This document shows, piece by piece, positions 7,616 through 14,755 of a stretch of 64,000 nucleotides of DNA (position 1 is the first letter of the stretch; each line of letters begins with the position of its first letter). The DNA comes from Peristeroidobacter soli (GTDB lineage: Bacteria > Pseudomonadota > Gammaproteobacteria > Steroidobacterales > Steroidobacteraceae), in assembly GCF_004138485.1 (NCBI RefSeq), contig NZ_RYEV01000005.1:558001-622000 (forward strand). Reading direction: 5' to 3'. The translations under genes were made by a program, and so were the position numbers. The notes under the pieces were generated by a model that did not search any database, had not been told where the DNA came from, and saw nothing but the letters and a program-made list of their open reading frames with translations.

Positions 7616-9409
7616 ATAAGCGCGCCAGCCGCCGAACGACGTGATGTCGCGCGCGCCCTGCAATCCGATGGGCTCGCAGATGAATCCTTTCACGATTCGT
7701 CCGTCTTCCAGCTCCAGCGAGCCGATGCCCAGCGGTGCGGGAATCTCCGCCACGAACCATCCGAAGGATTCGACGGGCACATCCCACAGCTCGACTTCGA
7801 TGGGCGCGCCGGTAGTCATTGCCTTGACCAGGCCGGGCTTCGGCGGCGTCGTGTTCGCGAGCGCGTACAACTGATAGGTCGAGGCAGTTCTGCATCGCTC
7901 GACGAATACGGCGCTGCGCGACGTGAGCTGATGATTGAGCGGCATGCCGGTGAGATGCGCACCGACGACGGCGAGTCGCACCGTCGATGTCGGCAGGGCC
8001 GGTTTTGTTTCTTTCGCCATCGACGTCAAGGCGCGATGAGTGGCGCCGAGCGGTAAAGCCAGGTGCTGTTGCCAGCGCTTGCCGAGTCCGGCGAGAGCCC
8101 GATCGTGCCAGGCCGGCGCGATCAACGTGATTCCGGCGGGGAGCCCGTCGTCGCGAAAGACTGCGGGCAGCGCGAGCGCCGAGAGATCGGCGAGATTGGT
8201 GAAGTTGGTGTAGGTGCCCAGGCGTGAGTTGAGGCGCACCGGATCCGCCATCACCTCGGCAATGGTGTAGATGCTGGGCGTCGTCGGGACCAGCAGCGCA
8301 GTGAATGCATCGAGCGCCTCGTTGATGCGGCGGGCGAGCGCCGCGCGTCGATATTCGTATCTGAATGTATCGATCGCGTTGAAGCTCGTCGCCGTCGCCA
8401 GAATGGAGCGCAGCACCGGCTGTAGCGCGGCGGGATCGCTTTTCAACAAAGATTCGGCGACGGTGTAGCGTTCCGCGACCCAGGGCCCTTCGTACAACAG
8501 CGTCGCGAGCTGCTGAAAGGGCGAGAAATCGATGGGCACGATCTCGGCATCCAGCGCCCGCCAGGTTTGCACGGCCTGTTCGAATGCATGCTGGGCACGC
8601 GTGTCGCCAAAGAACTCCAGCGACTCTGGCACGGCCAGTCGCAAGGGCGCGCGCTCGACGGGCATCGCAGGAAACGTTCGCGAGTAGGGATCGCTCGCGT
8701 CATAGCCGCCCGCGATCGTGGCTATCTCTTCGGCATCCTCGACGCTCAGTGCGAACACGGATACGCAATCGAGCGTGCGACAGGCGGGCACGACACCGCT
8801 CGTGCTCAACCAGCCGCGCGTGGGCTTCAGCCCGACGATGTTGTTGAATGCGGCCGGAACGCGCCCGGACCCTGCGGTGTCCGTGCCGAGCGAGAAGGGC
8901 ACGAGCCCACGCGCGACGACGGTGGCGGAGCCGGCGCTCGATCCGCCGCTGATGTATTCGCTACGAAATGCGTTGCTCACTGCGCCGTAGGGCGAGCGCG
9001 TGCCGACCAGGCCGGTGGCGAACTGATCCAGATTGGTCTTGCCGATCAGAATCGCGCCGGCTTCACGCAAGCGTCGAATCGTCGTCGCGTCTGCATGAGC
9101 GGTGTAGCCGAAGGCGGGGCACGCGGCCGTCGTCGGCCAGCCCGCGGCGTCGATGTTGTCTTTGGCGGCGAATGGAATCCCATACAACGGCAATCGCGCG
9201 AGGTCGCCGCCGACGTCGGCCAGGCGTCGTTCCAATTGCTGGAGCTGAGTGCGCAACCGGGTGTCGTCGATTCGGGCGATCCACGCTGTGTCCGGCTCAG
9301 CGAAATGTACGGCGTCGTAAACATCGTTCAGTTTCAGTTGGCCGCTGCGATAGGCGGCGCGCCAGTCGGTGAGGGTCCAGCCGGTCCGGGCGGGCGATGC
9401 AAAGGGCAT
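7598..9409 (-). CDS. atzF: allophanate hydrolase
   Basis: Hydrolyses allophanate to ammonia and carbon dioxide, the second half of urea amidolyase and s-triazine degradation. The 603 residues hold an amidase-signature domain (about 1-460) with the Ser-cisSer-Lys triad K83, S157 and S181 in FAAKDNID, SGGSSAGS and TDTAGSGRVPA. The C-terminal allophanate-hydrolase domain follows (about 485-600). I use ATG 9409, preceded by GGAAGAAA, rather than the longer frame to 9529 whose extra residues are Arg/Ser-rich. No urea carboxylase, biuret or cyanurate hydrolase gene is nearby, so its partner enzyme must lie elsewhere, or it acts on endogenous allophanate. Confidence 0.9.
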   Translation of the reverse strand: MPFASPARTGWTLTDWRAAYRSGQLKLNDVYDAVHFAEPDTAWIARIDDTRLRTQLQQLERRLADVGGDLARLPLYGIPFAAKDNIDAAGWPTTAACPAFGYTAHADATTIRRLREAGAILIGKTNLDQFATGLVGTRSPYGAVSNAFRSEYISGGSSAGSATVVARGLVPFSLGTDTAGSGRVPAAFNNIVGLKPTRGWLSTSGVVPACRTLDCVSVFALSVEDAEEIATIAGGYDASDPYSRTFPAMPVERAPLRLAVPESLEFFGDTRAQHAFEQAVQTWRALDAEIVPIDFSPFQQLATLLYEGPWVAERYTVAESLLKSDPAALQPVLRSILATATSFNAIDTFRYEYRRAALARRINEALDAFTALLVPTTPSIYTIAEVMADPVRLNSRLGTYTNFTNLADLSALALPAVFRDDGLPAGITLIAPAWHDRALAGLGKRWQQHLALPLGATHRALTSMAKETKPALPTSTVRLAVVGAHLTGMPLNHQLTSRSAVFVERCRTASTYQLYALANTTPPKPGLVKAMTTGAPIEVELWDVPVESFGWFVAEIPAPLGIGSLELEDGRIVKGFICEPIGLQGARDITSFGGWRAYLASLK

Positions 9410-9583
9410 GACTTTCTTCCAGGGTCGCGAGCAGCCTCGAGAGGCTGAATGCAATCCTGGTGCCGCCCATTGGGGCGCGGATTGCCGTGTTCCTGCACTA
9501 CAACGGGTCCGCGGCGCGCCCATTTGCACCGCCTGTGACCGCCAGCCCGGGGCGGTTCGGCTTGAGTGTTATCATCCGGCCCC

Positions 9584-10138
9584 ATGCAACGAGATCTCGA
9601 CAAGATGCGCCGGCGGCCGTTCTTTTTCCCGCTGGTGCTCCCGGTACTGTTGTTCATCGCTTTGGTGGCGGCCGCGGCGTGGCTGTTCGATGCCCGTGCG
9701 ACCACGGTCGTGTTCGTGGTCCGTCATGCCGAAGTGGAAGCGGGCAACGATCCGGATCCGCCGTTGAGTGTTCAGGGCCGCGAGCGCGCGGCCCATCTGG
9801 CGACCATGCTTTCCAAGGCGCGCCCGGTGCGCGGCCTCGATGCGATCTTTGCCTCCGAGTTTCGTCGGGCTCACCAGACCGTCACGCCGCTGTCCGAAAC
9901 GCTGGCTTTGCCGGTGAATGTGGTGCCGTCGGCGACCTGGGCCGATCTGGCCAAGCGCATCACTCGCGAGCATCGCGGCGAGTATGTGCTGGTCGCCGGC
10001 AACACCAACAACATCCCGCAGCTGGTGCACGCATTGAGCGGCGAAACCGTGACGGTGAGCGAGGACGACTACAGCACCATGTTCGTGGTGTTCGTGCCGC
10101 AGGTCTCGAAGACCAAGGTCGTGCGGCTGAATTATTGA
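9584..10138 (+). CDS. membrane-anchored histidine phosphatase family protein
   Basis: A 184-residue protein. One hydrophobic segment (about 13-33) after a positively charged N-terminus should anchor it with the rest in the periplasm. The phosphoglycerate-mutase-like core carries the RHxE signature (R47-H48-A-E50), and EFRRAHQT supplies the second arginine region. The domain is short, so substrate is unknown. ATG 9584 is preferred over GTG 9566. A TATCAT element at 9570-9575 sits so close to the ATG that the message may be leaderless (inference). It is divergent from the allophanate hydrolase gene and is followed by the tRNA-Ala promoter. Confidence 0.8.
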   Translation: MQRDLDKMRRRPFFFPLVLPVLLFIALVAAAAWLFDARATTVVFVVRHAEVEAGNDPDPPLSVQGRERAAHLATMLSKARPVRGLDAIFASEFRRAHQTVTPLSETLALPVNVVPSATWADLAKRITREHRGEYVLVAGNTNNIPQLVHALSGETVTVSEDDYSTMFVVFVPQVSKTKVVRLNY

Positions 10139-10140
10139 GC

Positions 10141-10168
10141 TTGCCAGCCGCAGGGCCGGTGCTACAAT
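10141..10168 (+). promoter_or_regulatory. sigma-70 promoter of tRNA-Ala
   Basis: TTGCCA (10141-10146) and TACAAT (10163-10168) are 16 bases apart, and transcription would start about 7-8 bases before the tRNA. The bases after the -10 box (TCGCGCCC) are GC-rich, like the discriminator of stringently controlled stable-RNA promoters. Confidence 0.65.
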
Positions 10169-10182
10169 TCGCGCCCTTCGGT

Positions 10183-10258
10183 GGGCCCGTAGCTCAGCTG
10201 GGAGAGCGCCTCGTTCGCAATGAGGAGGTCAGGAGTTCGATCCTCCTCGGGTCCACCA
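10183..10258 (+). tRNA. tRNA-Ala (anticodon CGC)
   Basis: A 76-base cloverleaf with encoded CCA (10256-10258). The acceptor stem GGGCCCG/CGGGTCC contains the G3-U70 pair that identifies alanine tRNAs. The D arm is GCTC...GAGC, and the anticodon arm CCTCG-TTCGCAA-TGAGG carries CGC, reading GCG. The T arm contains the GTTCGAT loop. A 7-base anticodon loop and intact stems indicate a functional gene. GCG is a common codon in this GC-rich genome. Confidence 0.96.
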
Positions 10259-10281
10259 ACTTCCCTTTCTTGTTCAAATAG

Positions 10282-11307
10282 TTACGCCGGCTGAAGCGCC
10301 GCCGTCCGACGCGTCGCCAGGCGCGCTCCGAGCTTGATCGCTGGATGCTCGATCCAGTGGTACCCCAGCCCCGACAACGCACAGAGCGTGACCGCTGCCA
10401 CCGTCCATTGCAGCCAGTGGGGCGCGTCGGCGAGCACGATGCAGCCGACCCAGATCGCGATCACGTGAAACAGATAGATGCCGTACGAGTACTTCGCGAT
10501 GAAGGCACCGGCGGCGTTGAGCCTGGCGGCGGTGGAGTGGGCGAAGGACGGAATGATGGCGCCCACCAGCAGGCAGGTCAGCCATTGGGTCGGTGGAAAG
10601 TGGATGCTTTGCCGCTGCAGGACGAGGTAAGCGGCGCTGATCAGCAGCAAGGTGGGCAACCACATCCAGCCCGGCAGCTTGAATTTCGCCCGATCCGCCA
10701 GCGTGAACGCCAGGATGCCGCCCAGGAAGCAGGGCACGAACGCGAACACACTGAACCGGCCGAGATAGGTCGGCTGCAGCCACGCGACCGGCAGCGACAG
10801 CAGCCACAGCGCCAGCACCCAGGACGGCCGCTTGCGCACGATCAGATAAATGATCGGCAGGGCGATATACATCTGCACTTCGATGGGCAACGACCACATC
10901 GGTTGCAGCACCGGCTCGGCGTACAGCAGGTTGCTGGTCAGCGTCAGGCTGGTGACGATGGACGTGAGGCTGGCGTTGTATTCGCGCCAGGGCATGGTCG
11001 GGATGTTGAGCGCGACCACCAGCGCCACTGTTGCGATGGCAAGAGGATAGATGCGGAATGCGCGGCGGATATAGAACGACTTGATATCGTTCCAGTCCGT
11101 CAGCCCGGCGCGCGCCATCGAATGATTCAGTACCAGCGCGGTGTGCACGAAGAACAGCAGCACACCGAGGCGGCCCAGAATCAGATTGTATGGATGGATC
11201 GACAGCGCGGCGTTTTGCAACGCCAGCATTTCGGTGACGTGATCCGCCAGAACCATCAACACAGCCAACGCTCGCAGAATGTCTAGATTCGGCTCGGCGT
11301 CGTGCAT
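10282..11307 (-). CDS. acyltransferase 3 family membrane protein
   Basis: A 341-residue polytopic membrane protein of the OafA/YrhL-like acyltransferase-3 family. It opens with the family motif around LDILRALAVLMVLADHVTEM, containing the conserved arginine and histidine, followed by about nine to ten hydrophobic helices. Such proteins transfer acetyl or other acyl groups to surface glycans, but the acceptor cannot be read here. ATG 11307 has a G-rich box (GGACGGGG) just upstream. It faces the tRNA gene tail to tail, with 23 bases between. The upstream stretch 11308-11589 contains only the divergent start regions of this gene and the MscS gene. Confidence 0.85.
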   Translation of the reverse strand: MHDAEPNLDILRALAVLMVLADHVTEMLALQNAALSIHPYNLILGRLGVLLFFVHTALVLNHSMARAGLTDWNDIKSFYIRRAFRIYPLAIATVALVVALNIPTMPWREYNASLTSIVTSLTLTSNLLYAEPVLQPMWSLPIEVQMYIALPIIYLIVRKRPSWVLALWLLSLPVAWLQPTYLGRFSVFAFVPCFLGGILAFTLADRAKFKLPGWMWLPTLLLISAAYLVLQRQSIHFPPTQWLTCLLVGAIIPSFAHSTAARLNAAGAFIAKYSYGIYLFHVIAIWVGCIVLADAPHWLQWTVAAVTLCALSGLGYHWIEHPAIKLGARLATRRTAALQPA

Positions 11308-11589
11308 GCCCCGTCCCGTCCTCGGCGTTGTTTTTCAGCTGCCAGCAGTCTAGCCCACGCCCCCCATTATTAGGAGGGCGGCAGTTCACAGGAATTATGG
11401 AATATTCCAGGGTCTCACGCCGGTGTCACCAATGCTCTTAAGGGCATTGCCCGCGCTGCCGACCCGGTCCGCCGGCTGACCGGCGACGCCGGCCGATGTT
11501 TGCTGTCGTCGAACCGCGACCCTCTTGGCGGACGGGCTGGTCCTCTATAGTCTCGCGGCGTCCCGATCCACGGACGCAAGAGACCGTTC

Positions 11590-13476
11590 ATGCTCGCAAA
11601 AATCGCGTTGCTCGCCGCGCTGACGCTGCCCTTCGGCATGGCGGCCCAGGCGGCTGAACAGGCCCCCGCGAAGGCCGCGGCCGATCCCGTCGCCCAGCGC
11701 GCCGTGATGACGGGCGAGCAGGTGGTGCAGATCCTGGACGAGACCGTCGACTGGTACCGCACGCTCGGCACCCAGCAACAGGCCGCGACCCAGCCCAGCG
11801 ATTTGCTCATTCTCTATGCCAATCGCCAGACCGCGGACAAAGTCATGGCGCTCGCGTTCGAGATCGCCCGGGCCAATGCCGAGCTGATCAGCAGCGAAGC
11901 CGGCGTCAAGGAAGCGCAGCAGGAAGCCAGCACCCCGGAAGCGCAGTCGCTGACGCGCATCAGACAGAAGCTCGAGGAGCAACGCACCGAACTGCAGGCG
12001 GACATTGAAGGCGTGCGCCGACAAATCGCGGCGGCGTCGGGTACGGCAAAGAACGAGCTGCAGGCCAGGCTGTCGGTCTTGCAGGGCGAGCTGGATCTGA
12101 TCAACGCGCGTCGCAATCTGTTCTCGAACATGACGCAGTACGCGAGCGAGAACACCGGTGCCAACGCGCTCAAGGCTCACATCGATGCCATCGCGGCGTC
12201 GATTCCCGCCAGCATGGGGCCTGTCACCACGATGACTACGACCACGCCGGCGGCCGGTTCAACGTCGGTGAGCTCCGCGGTGAGTACGTCACTCAGTCAG
12301 TTCGGCATTTGGGATTTGACGGCGACGGTGCTGCGTCTGTCGGCGAAGGCACGCACCATCGAGACGATCGACCGGCGCACCGAGGACTTGCAGGAAGTCT
12401 TCACCCAGATCCGCGAGAAACCGCTGGAACAGCTCAAGGCGCTGACCACGCGAGGCGACGAGTTGGCGGCAGAGGCGGAGCAGGACAGCTCCAAGTTGAA
12501 GTACGTGCGCGATCAGTACGACACGATCGCCTGGCTGTTCCAGCAAACCTCCTCGATCGTGACGCCGCTGAGCAAGGCCGAAGTCCTGCTCACTCAGTAT
12601 CGAAACAATCTCAACAACTGGCGGGATGCCACGCAGCGTCAATATCGGGACGCGTGGCGCGCGCTCGGCATTCGACTCGCGATCTTTGCAGGCTTGCTGG
12701 CGCTGGTATTCACTGCCGCTGAAGTGTATCGGCGCGCGGTGTTCCGATACGTGCAGGACGTGCGCCGTCGGTCGCGCTTGTTGCTGTTGAGGAAGATTCT
12801 ATTGTGGGCGCTGGTCGTCGCGATTGCGGCGGCGACGTTTGCAACCGAGCTGGGATCGCTCGCCACGTTCGCCGGTCTGATTACCGCCGGTCTGGCGGTG
12901 GCCATGCAGAGTGTGCTGGTGTCGGTGGTCGGTTATTTCTTCCTGATCGGCAAGTACGGCATTCGCGTCGGCGATCGGGTGCAGGTCGGCAGCGTTACGG
13001 GCGAGGTGATCGATCTGGGTCTGGTTCGCCTGCACTTGATGGAACTGGGCGGGCAGGACGGCGCGATGAGTCCGACCGGACGCGTCGTGGCGTTCGCGAA
13101 CTCCATCGTGTTCCAGTCCTCGGGCGGTCTGTTCAAACAGATCCCGGGCATCAACCTGGCCTGGCATGAGATCACGGTGCGGTTGCCGAGCGGGGCCGAT
13201 GCCGCGGCGTTGAAGACCCGGCTCATCGAAGCGGTCAGCAGCGGGCTGCAGGATTATCGCGACGACATCCTGCGCCAGACTCAGGAAATCCAGCGCACGG
13301 CGCAGGTCCACGGCAGCACCGACGCGCGGCCGCAGGTTCAGCTGCGATTCTCGGCGGAAGGCGTCGATGCCATCGTGCGCTACCCTGTCGAGCTGCTGCA
13401 CGCCGCCGAGATCGACGAGCGTGTCTCGCGCGAAGTGTTGCAGGTGATTTCGTCGGAGACGAGGCCGGCGGCGTAA
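11590..13476 (+). CDS. MscS family mechanosensitive ion channel with long periplasmic coiled coil
   Basis: A 628-residue inner-membrane channel. A signal peptide (about 1-21) precedes a long, largely helical periplasmic region with coiled coil at about 90-175. There are membrane helices near 357-380 and 400-425, then the MscS pore block with SLATFAGLITAGLAVAMQSV and FFLIGKYGIRVGDRVQVGSVTGEV (about 425-470). A cytoplasmic beta domain makes up the rest. Release of solutes on osmotic downshock is the family role; the large N-terminal region resembles MscK-like or YbdG-like variants. It is monocistronic as far as I can see. Confidence 0.88.
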   Translation: MLAKIALLAALTLPFGMAAQAAEQAPAKAAADPVAQRAVMTGEQVVQILDETVDWYRTLGTQQQAATQPSDLLILYANRQTADKVMALAFEIARANAELISSEAGVKEAQQEASTPEAQSLTRIRQKLEEQRTELQADIEGVRRQIAAASGTAKNELQARLSVLQGELDLINARRNLFSNMTQYASENTGANALKAHIDAIAASIPASMGPVTTMTTTTPAAGSTSVSSAVSTSLSQFGIWDLTATVLRLSAKARTIETIDRRTEDLQEVFTQIREKPLEQLKALTTRGDELAAEAEQDSSKLKYVRDQYDTIAWLFQQTSSIVTPLSKAEVLLTQYRNNLNNWRDATQRQYRDAWRALGIRLAIFAGLLALVFTAAEVYRRAVFRYVQDVRRRSRLLLLRKILLWALVVAIAAATFATELGSLATFAGLITAGLAVAMQSVLVSVVGYFFLIGKYGIRVGDRVQVGSVTGEVIDLGLVRLHLMELGGQDGAMSPTGRVVAFANSIVFQSSGGLFKQIPGINLAWHEITVRLPSGADAAALKTRLIEAVSSGLQDYRDDILRQTQEIQRTAQVHGSTDARPQVQLRFSAEGVDAIVRYPVELLHAAEIDERVSREVLQVISSETRPAA

Positions 13477-13550
13477 TCGCGAGGATCTTTAGCCGCTGAC
13501 ATCATGTTTCAAGCGGCGGAAGTCCGCGGGAAACAGGCGGCGTCTAGGCT

Positions 13551-13582
13551 GTAGTCGACGAAGAGATCCGCTCTTCGACTAC
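13551..13582 (+). promoter_or_regulatory. leader hairpin before the GPVLQ-repeat gene
   Basis: GTAGTC...GAAGAG (13551-13565) pairs with CTCTTCGACTAC (13571-13582), giving 12 base pairs with a three-base bulge (13557-13559) and a five-base loop. It ends two bases before the GGAGA ribosome binding site (13584-13588) of the small repeat protein gene. It could control transcript stability or translation; no function is shown. Confidence 0.45.
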
Positions 13583-13597
13583 GGAGAACTCTGACAA

Positions 13598-13858
13598 ATG
13601 CTCAGCCTCAAGCGAATTTTCGGAATGATCGCGACCGCCGCCGCTCTGGCCTGCGGCGTCGTCGCGCACGCCGGTCCGGTCCTGCAAGGGCCGGTGCTCA
13701 ACGGCCCGGTGCTGCAAGGACCAGTGTTGCAAGGGCCGGTACTGCAGGGGCCGGTGTTGCAGGGGCCGGTGTTGCAAGGACCGGCGCTCAACAGCCAGAC
13801 CATCGGCCGTCCGGTCGCGGTCACGCTACCGAACGGCGAGACGATCGCCGTCCGCTGA
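13598..13858 (+). CDS. small secreted protein with eight GPV(L)Q/N pentapeptide repeats
   Basis: An 86-residue protein. A signal peptide (about 1-25) is followed by eight tandem five-residue units of the pattern G-P-V-L-Q or G-P-V-L-N (residues 26-65), the last being GPALN. A short tail SQTIGRPVAVTLPNGETIAVR ends the protein. Synonymous codons differ between units (all four Gly codons and three Val codons are used), so selection appears to act on the protein. The L-[QN]-G-x-x periodicity is unlike canonical A-[DN]-L-x-x pentapeptide-repeat proteins. I recall similar L-N/Q-G repeats in myxobacterial ADYC-domain proteins; an ADYC gene is the next gene here. GGAGA lies nine bases before the ATG. 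Function is unknown. Confidence 0.75.
   Translation: MLSLKRIFGMIATAAALACGVVAHAGPVLQGPVLNGPVLQGPVLQGPVLQGPVLQGPVLQGPALNSQTIGRPVAVTLPNGETIAVR
13673..13792 (+). repeat. eight tandem 15-bp coding repeats (GPVLQ/N)
   Basis: Eight in-frame 15-base units with no spacers, of the general form GGN-CCN-GTN-YTN-CAR or AAC. Units 2 and 8 end in AAC (Asn) instead of a Gln codon. Units differ mainly at third codon positions, which argues against very recent slippage. Confidence 0.9.
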
Positions 13859-13876
13859 ACCCGTTAGCGGCGCCTG

Positions 13877-13906
13877 CGCCCGACGGGTCCTGACACCCGT
13901 CGGGCG
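13877..13906 (+). terminator. strong hairpin between the GPVLQ and ADYC genes
   Basis: CGCCCGACGGGT (13877-13888) and ACCCGTCGGGCG (13895-13906) form a perfect 12-bp stem with loop CCTGAC. No T-run follows, so it is either a weak terminator or a transcript-stabilising 3' structure that separates the two genes. Confidence 0.6.
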
Positions 13907-13948
13907 TCTGCCGTCGCTCGACCCATCGTCACATTCCGAATCTTGCCC

Positions 13949-14755
13949 ATGAAGTTCAAGCAGTGCGTGCTTGTCGCCGCCGCCGCGTTATCGCTGCTGA
14001 TGTTTCGTGCTCACGCCGAACCCACCTTGAGAGTCGAGGGCAGCGCCTTTGTGCTCGAGCTGGCCGATGGCCGCGTGTTGCGCGGTACTGAGCTGGCGGG
14101 TGCGGTGGTCCACCTTGCCTTCGGAGCGAACCAAACAATAGCGCTGAAGCTGGCAGCCATCGTTGCCGATGAGAAATATCCAGACCTGCTCCGGCACGAC
14201 TTCCAGGTGATGGATGAGCTCGGCGGCTGGAAGCCGGCCTGTGGGCCCGATGCCCACGGTGGACGCTGGGGTTTTCCCGTGGTGCTGCCGGAGGGACACC
14301 CTGGGCGCGAACATGCCATCACCATTACCTGTTCCTCGGGCGCGGTCGGAAAATGTGCGACTTTCGGGTATCGTCCCTGGGCGAGGGCGGCGCAAGGCGA
14401 GGATCTCATGCCGCTGCACGCGGCCTGCGTTCGTATGGTCCGTGCCGATTACTGCGGCGATGGCATGCCCCATACCAAAGAGCGCACCACGATCGATACC
14501 TACGACGATTACGGCGTACAGACGCGCGGCTTAACAAACGACGTGAGTTATATGTTCGAGGCGGGTTGGACGGAGCAGGGAGCCGTCTGCGTGCATCACA
14601 CGCGCTGGGCCGATCTGTTGTCGCGCGAGCAGTTGCTGGAGCGATGCCCGTCGCTGGCGAAGATACCGGTCTGCGACGAGACCAACGCTCGTGCGCTCGG
14701 TGCCCGCATTTTCAATACCTCACGACTGTTGCCCGCACCTCAGGTTGAAAAATGA
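13949..14755 (+). CDS. secreted ADYC domain-containing protein
   Basis: A 268-residue exported protein whose signal peptide ends ...LMFRAHA. It contains the signature R-A-D-Y-C-G-D-G that names the ADYC domain, plus a cysteine-rich centre ([19 protein letters not shown]) suggesting disulfides. ATG 13949 is preferred over TTG 13943. The last codons overlap the start of the hybrid kinase by four bases (ATGA), so the two are translationally coupled. This suggests the secreted protein and the two-component system act together, for example as effector and regulator, but the domain's function is unknown. The first gene of this group may be the GPVLQ-repeat gene upstream. Confidence 0.8.
   Translation: MKFKQCVLVAAAALSLLMFRAHAEPTLRVEGSAFVLELADGRVLRGTELAGAVVHLAFGANQTIALKLAAIVADEKYPDLLRHDFQVMDELGGWKPACGPDAHGGRWGFPVVLPEGHPGREHAITITCSSGAVGKCATFGYRPWARAAQGEDLMPLHAACVRMVRADYCGDGMPHTKERTTIDTYDDYGVQTRGLTNDVSYMFEAGWTEQGAVCVHHTRWADLLSREQLLERCPSLAKIPVCDETNARALGARIFNTSRLLPAPQVEK

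Noticed and set aside
10183-10258. tRNA-Ala as an integration site for a mobile element
   Set aside because: No integrase, direct repeat of the tRNA 3' end or phage-like genes are near it.
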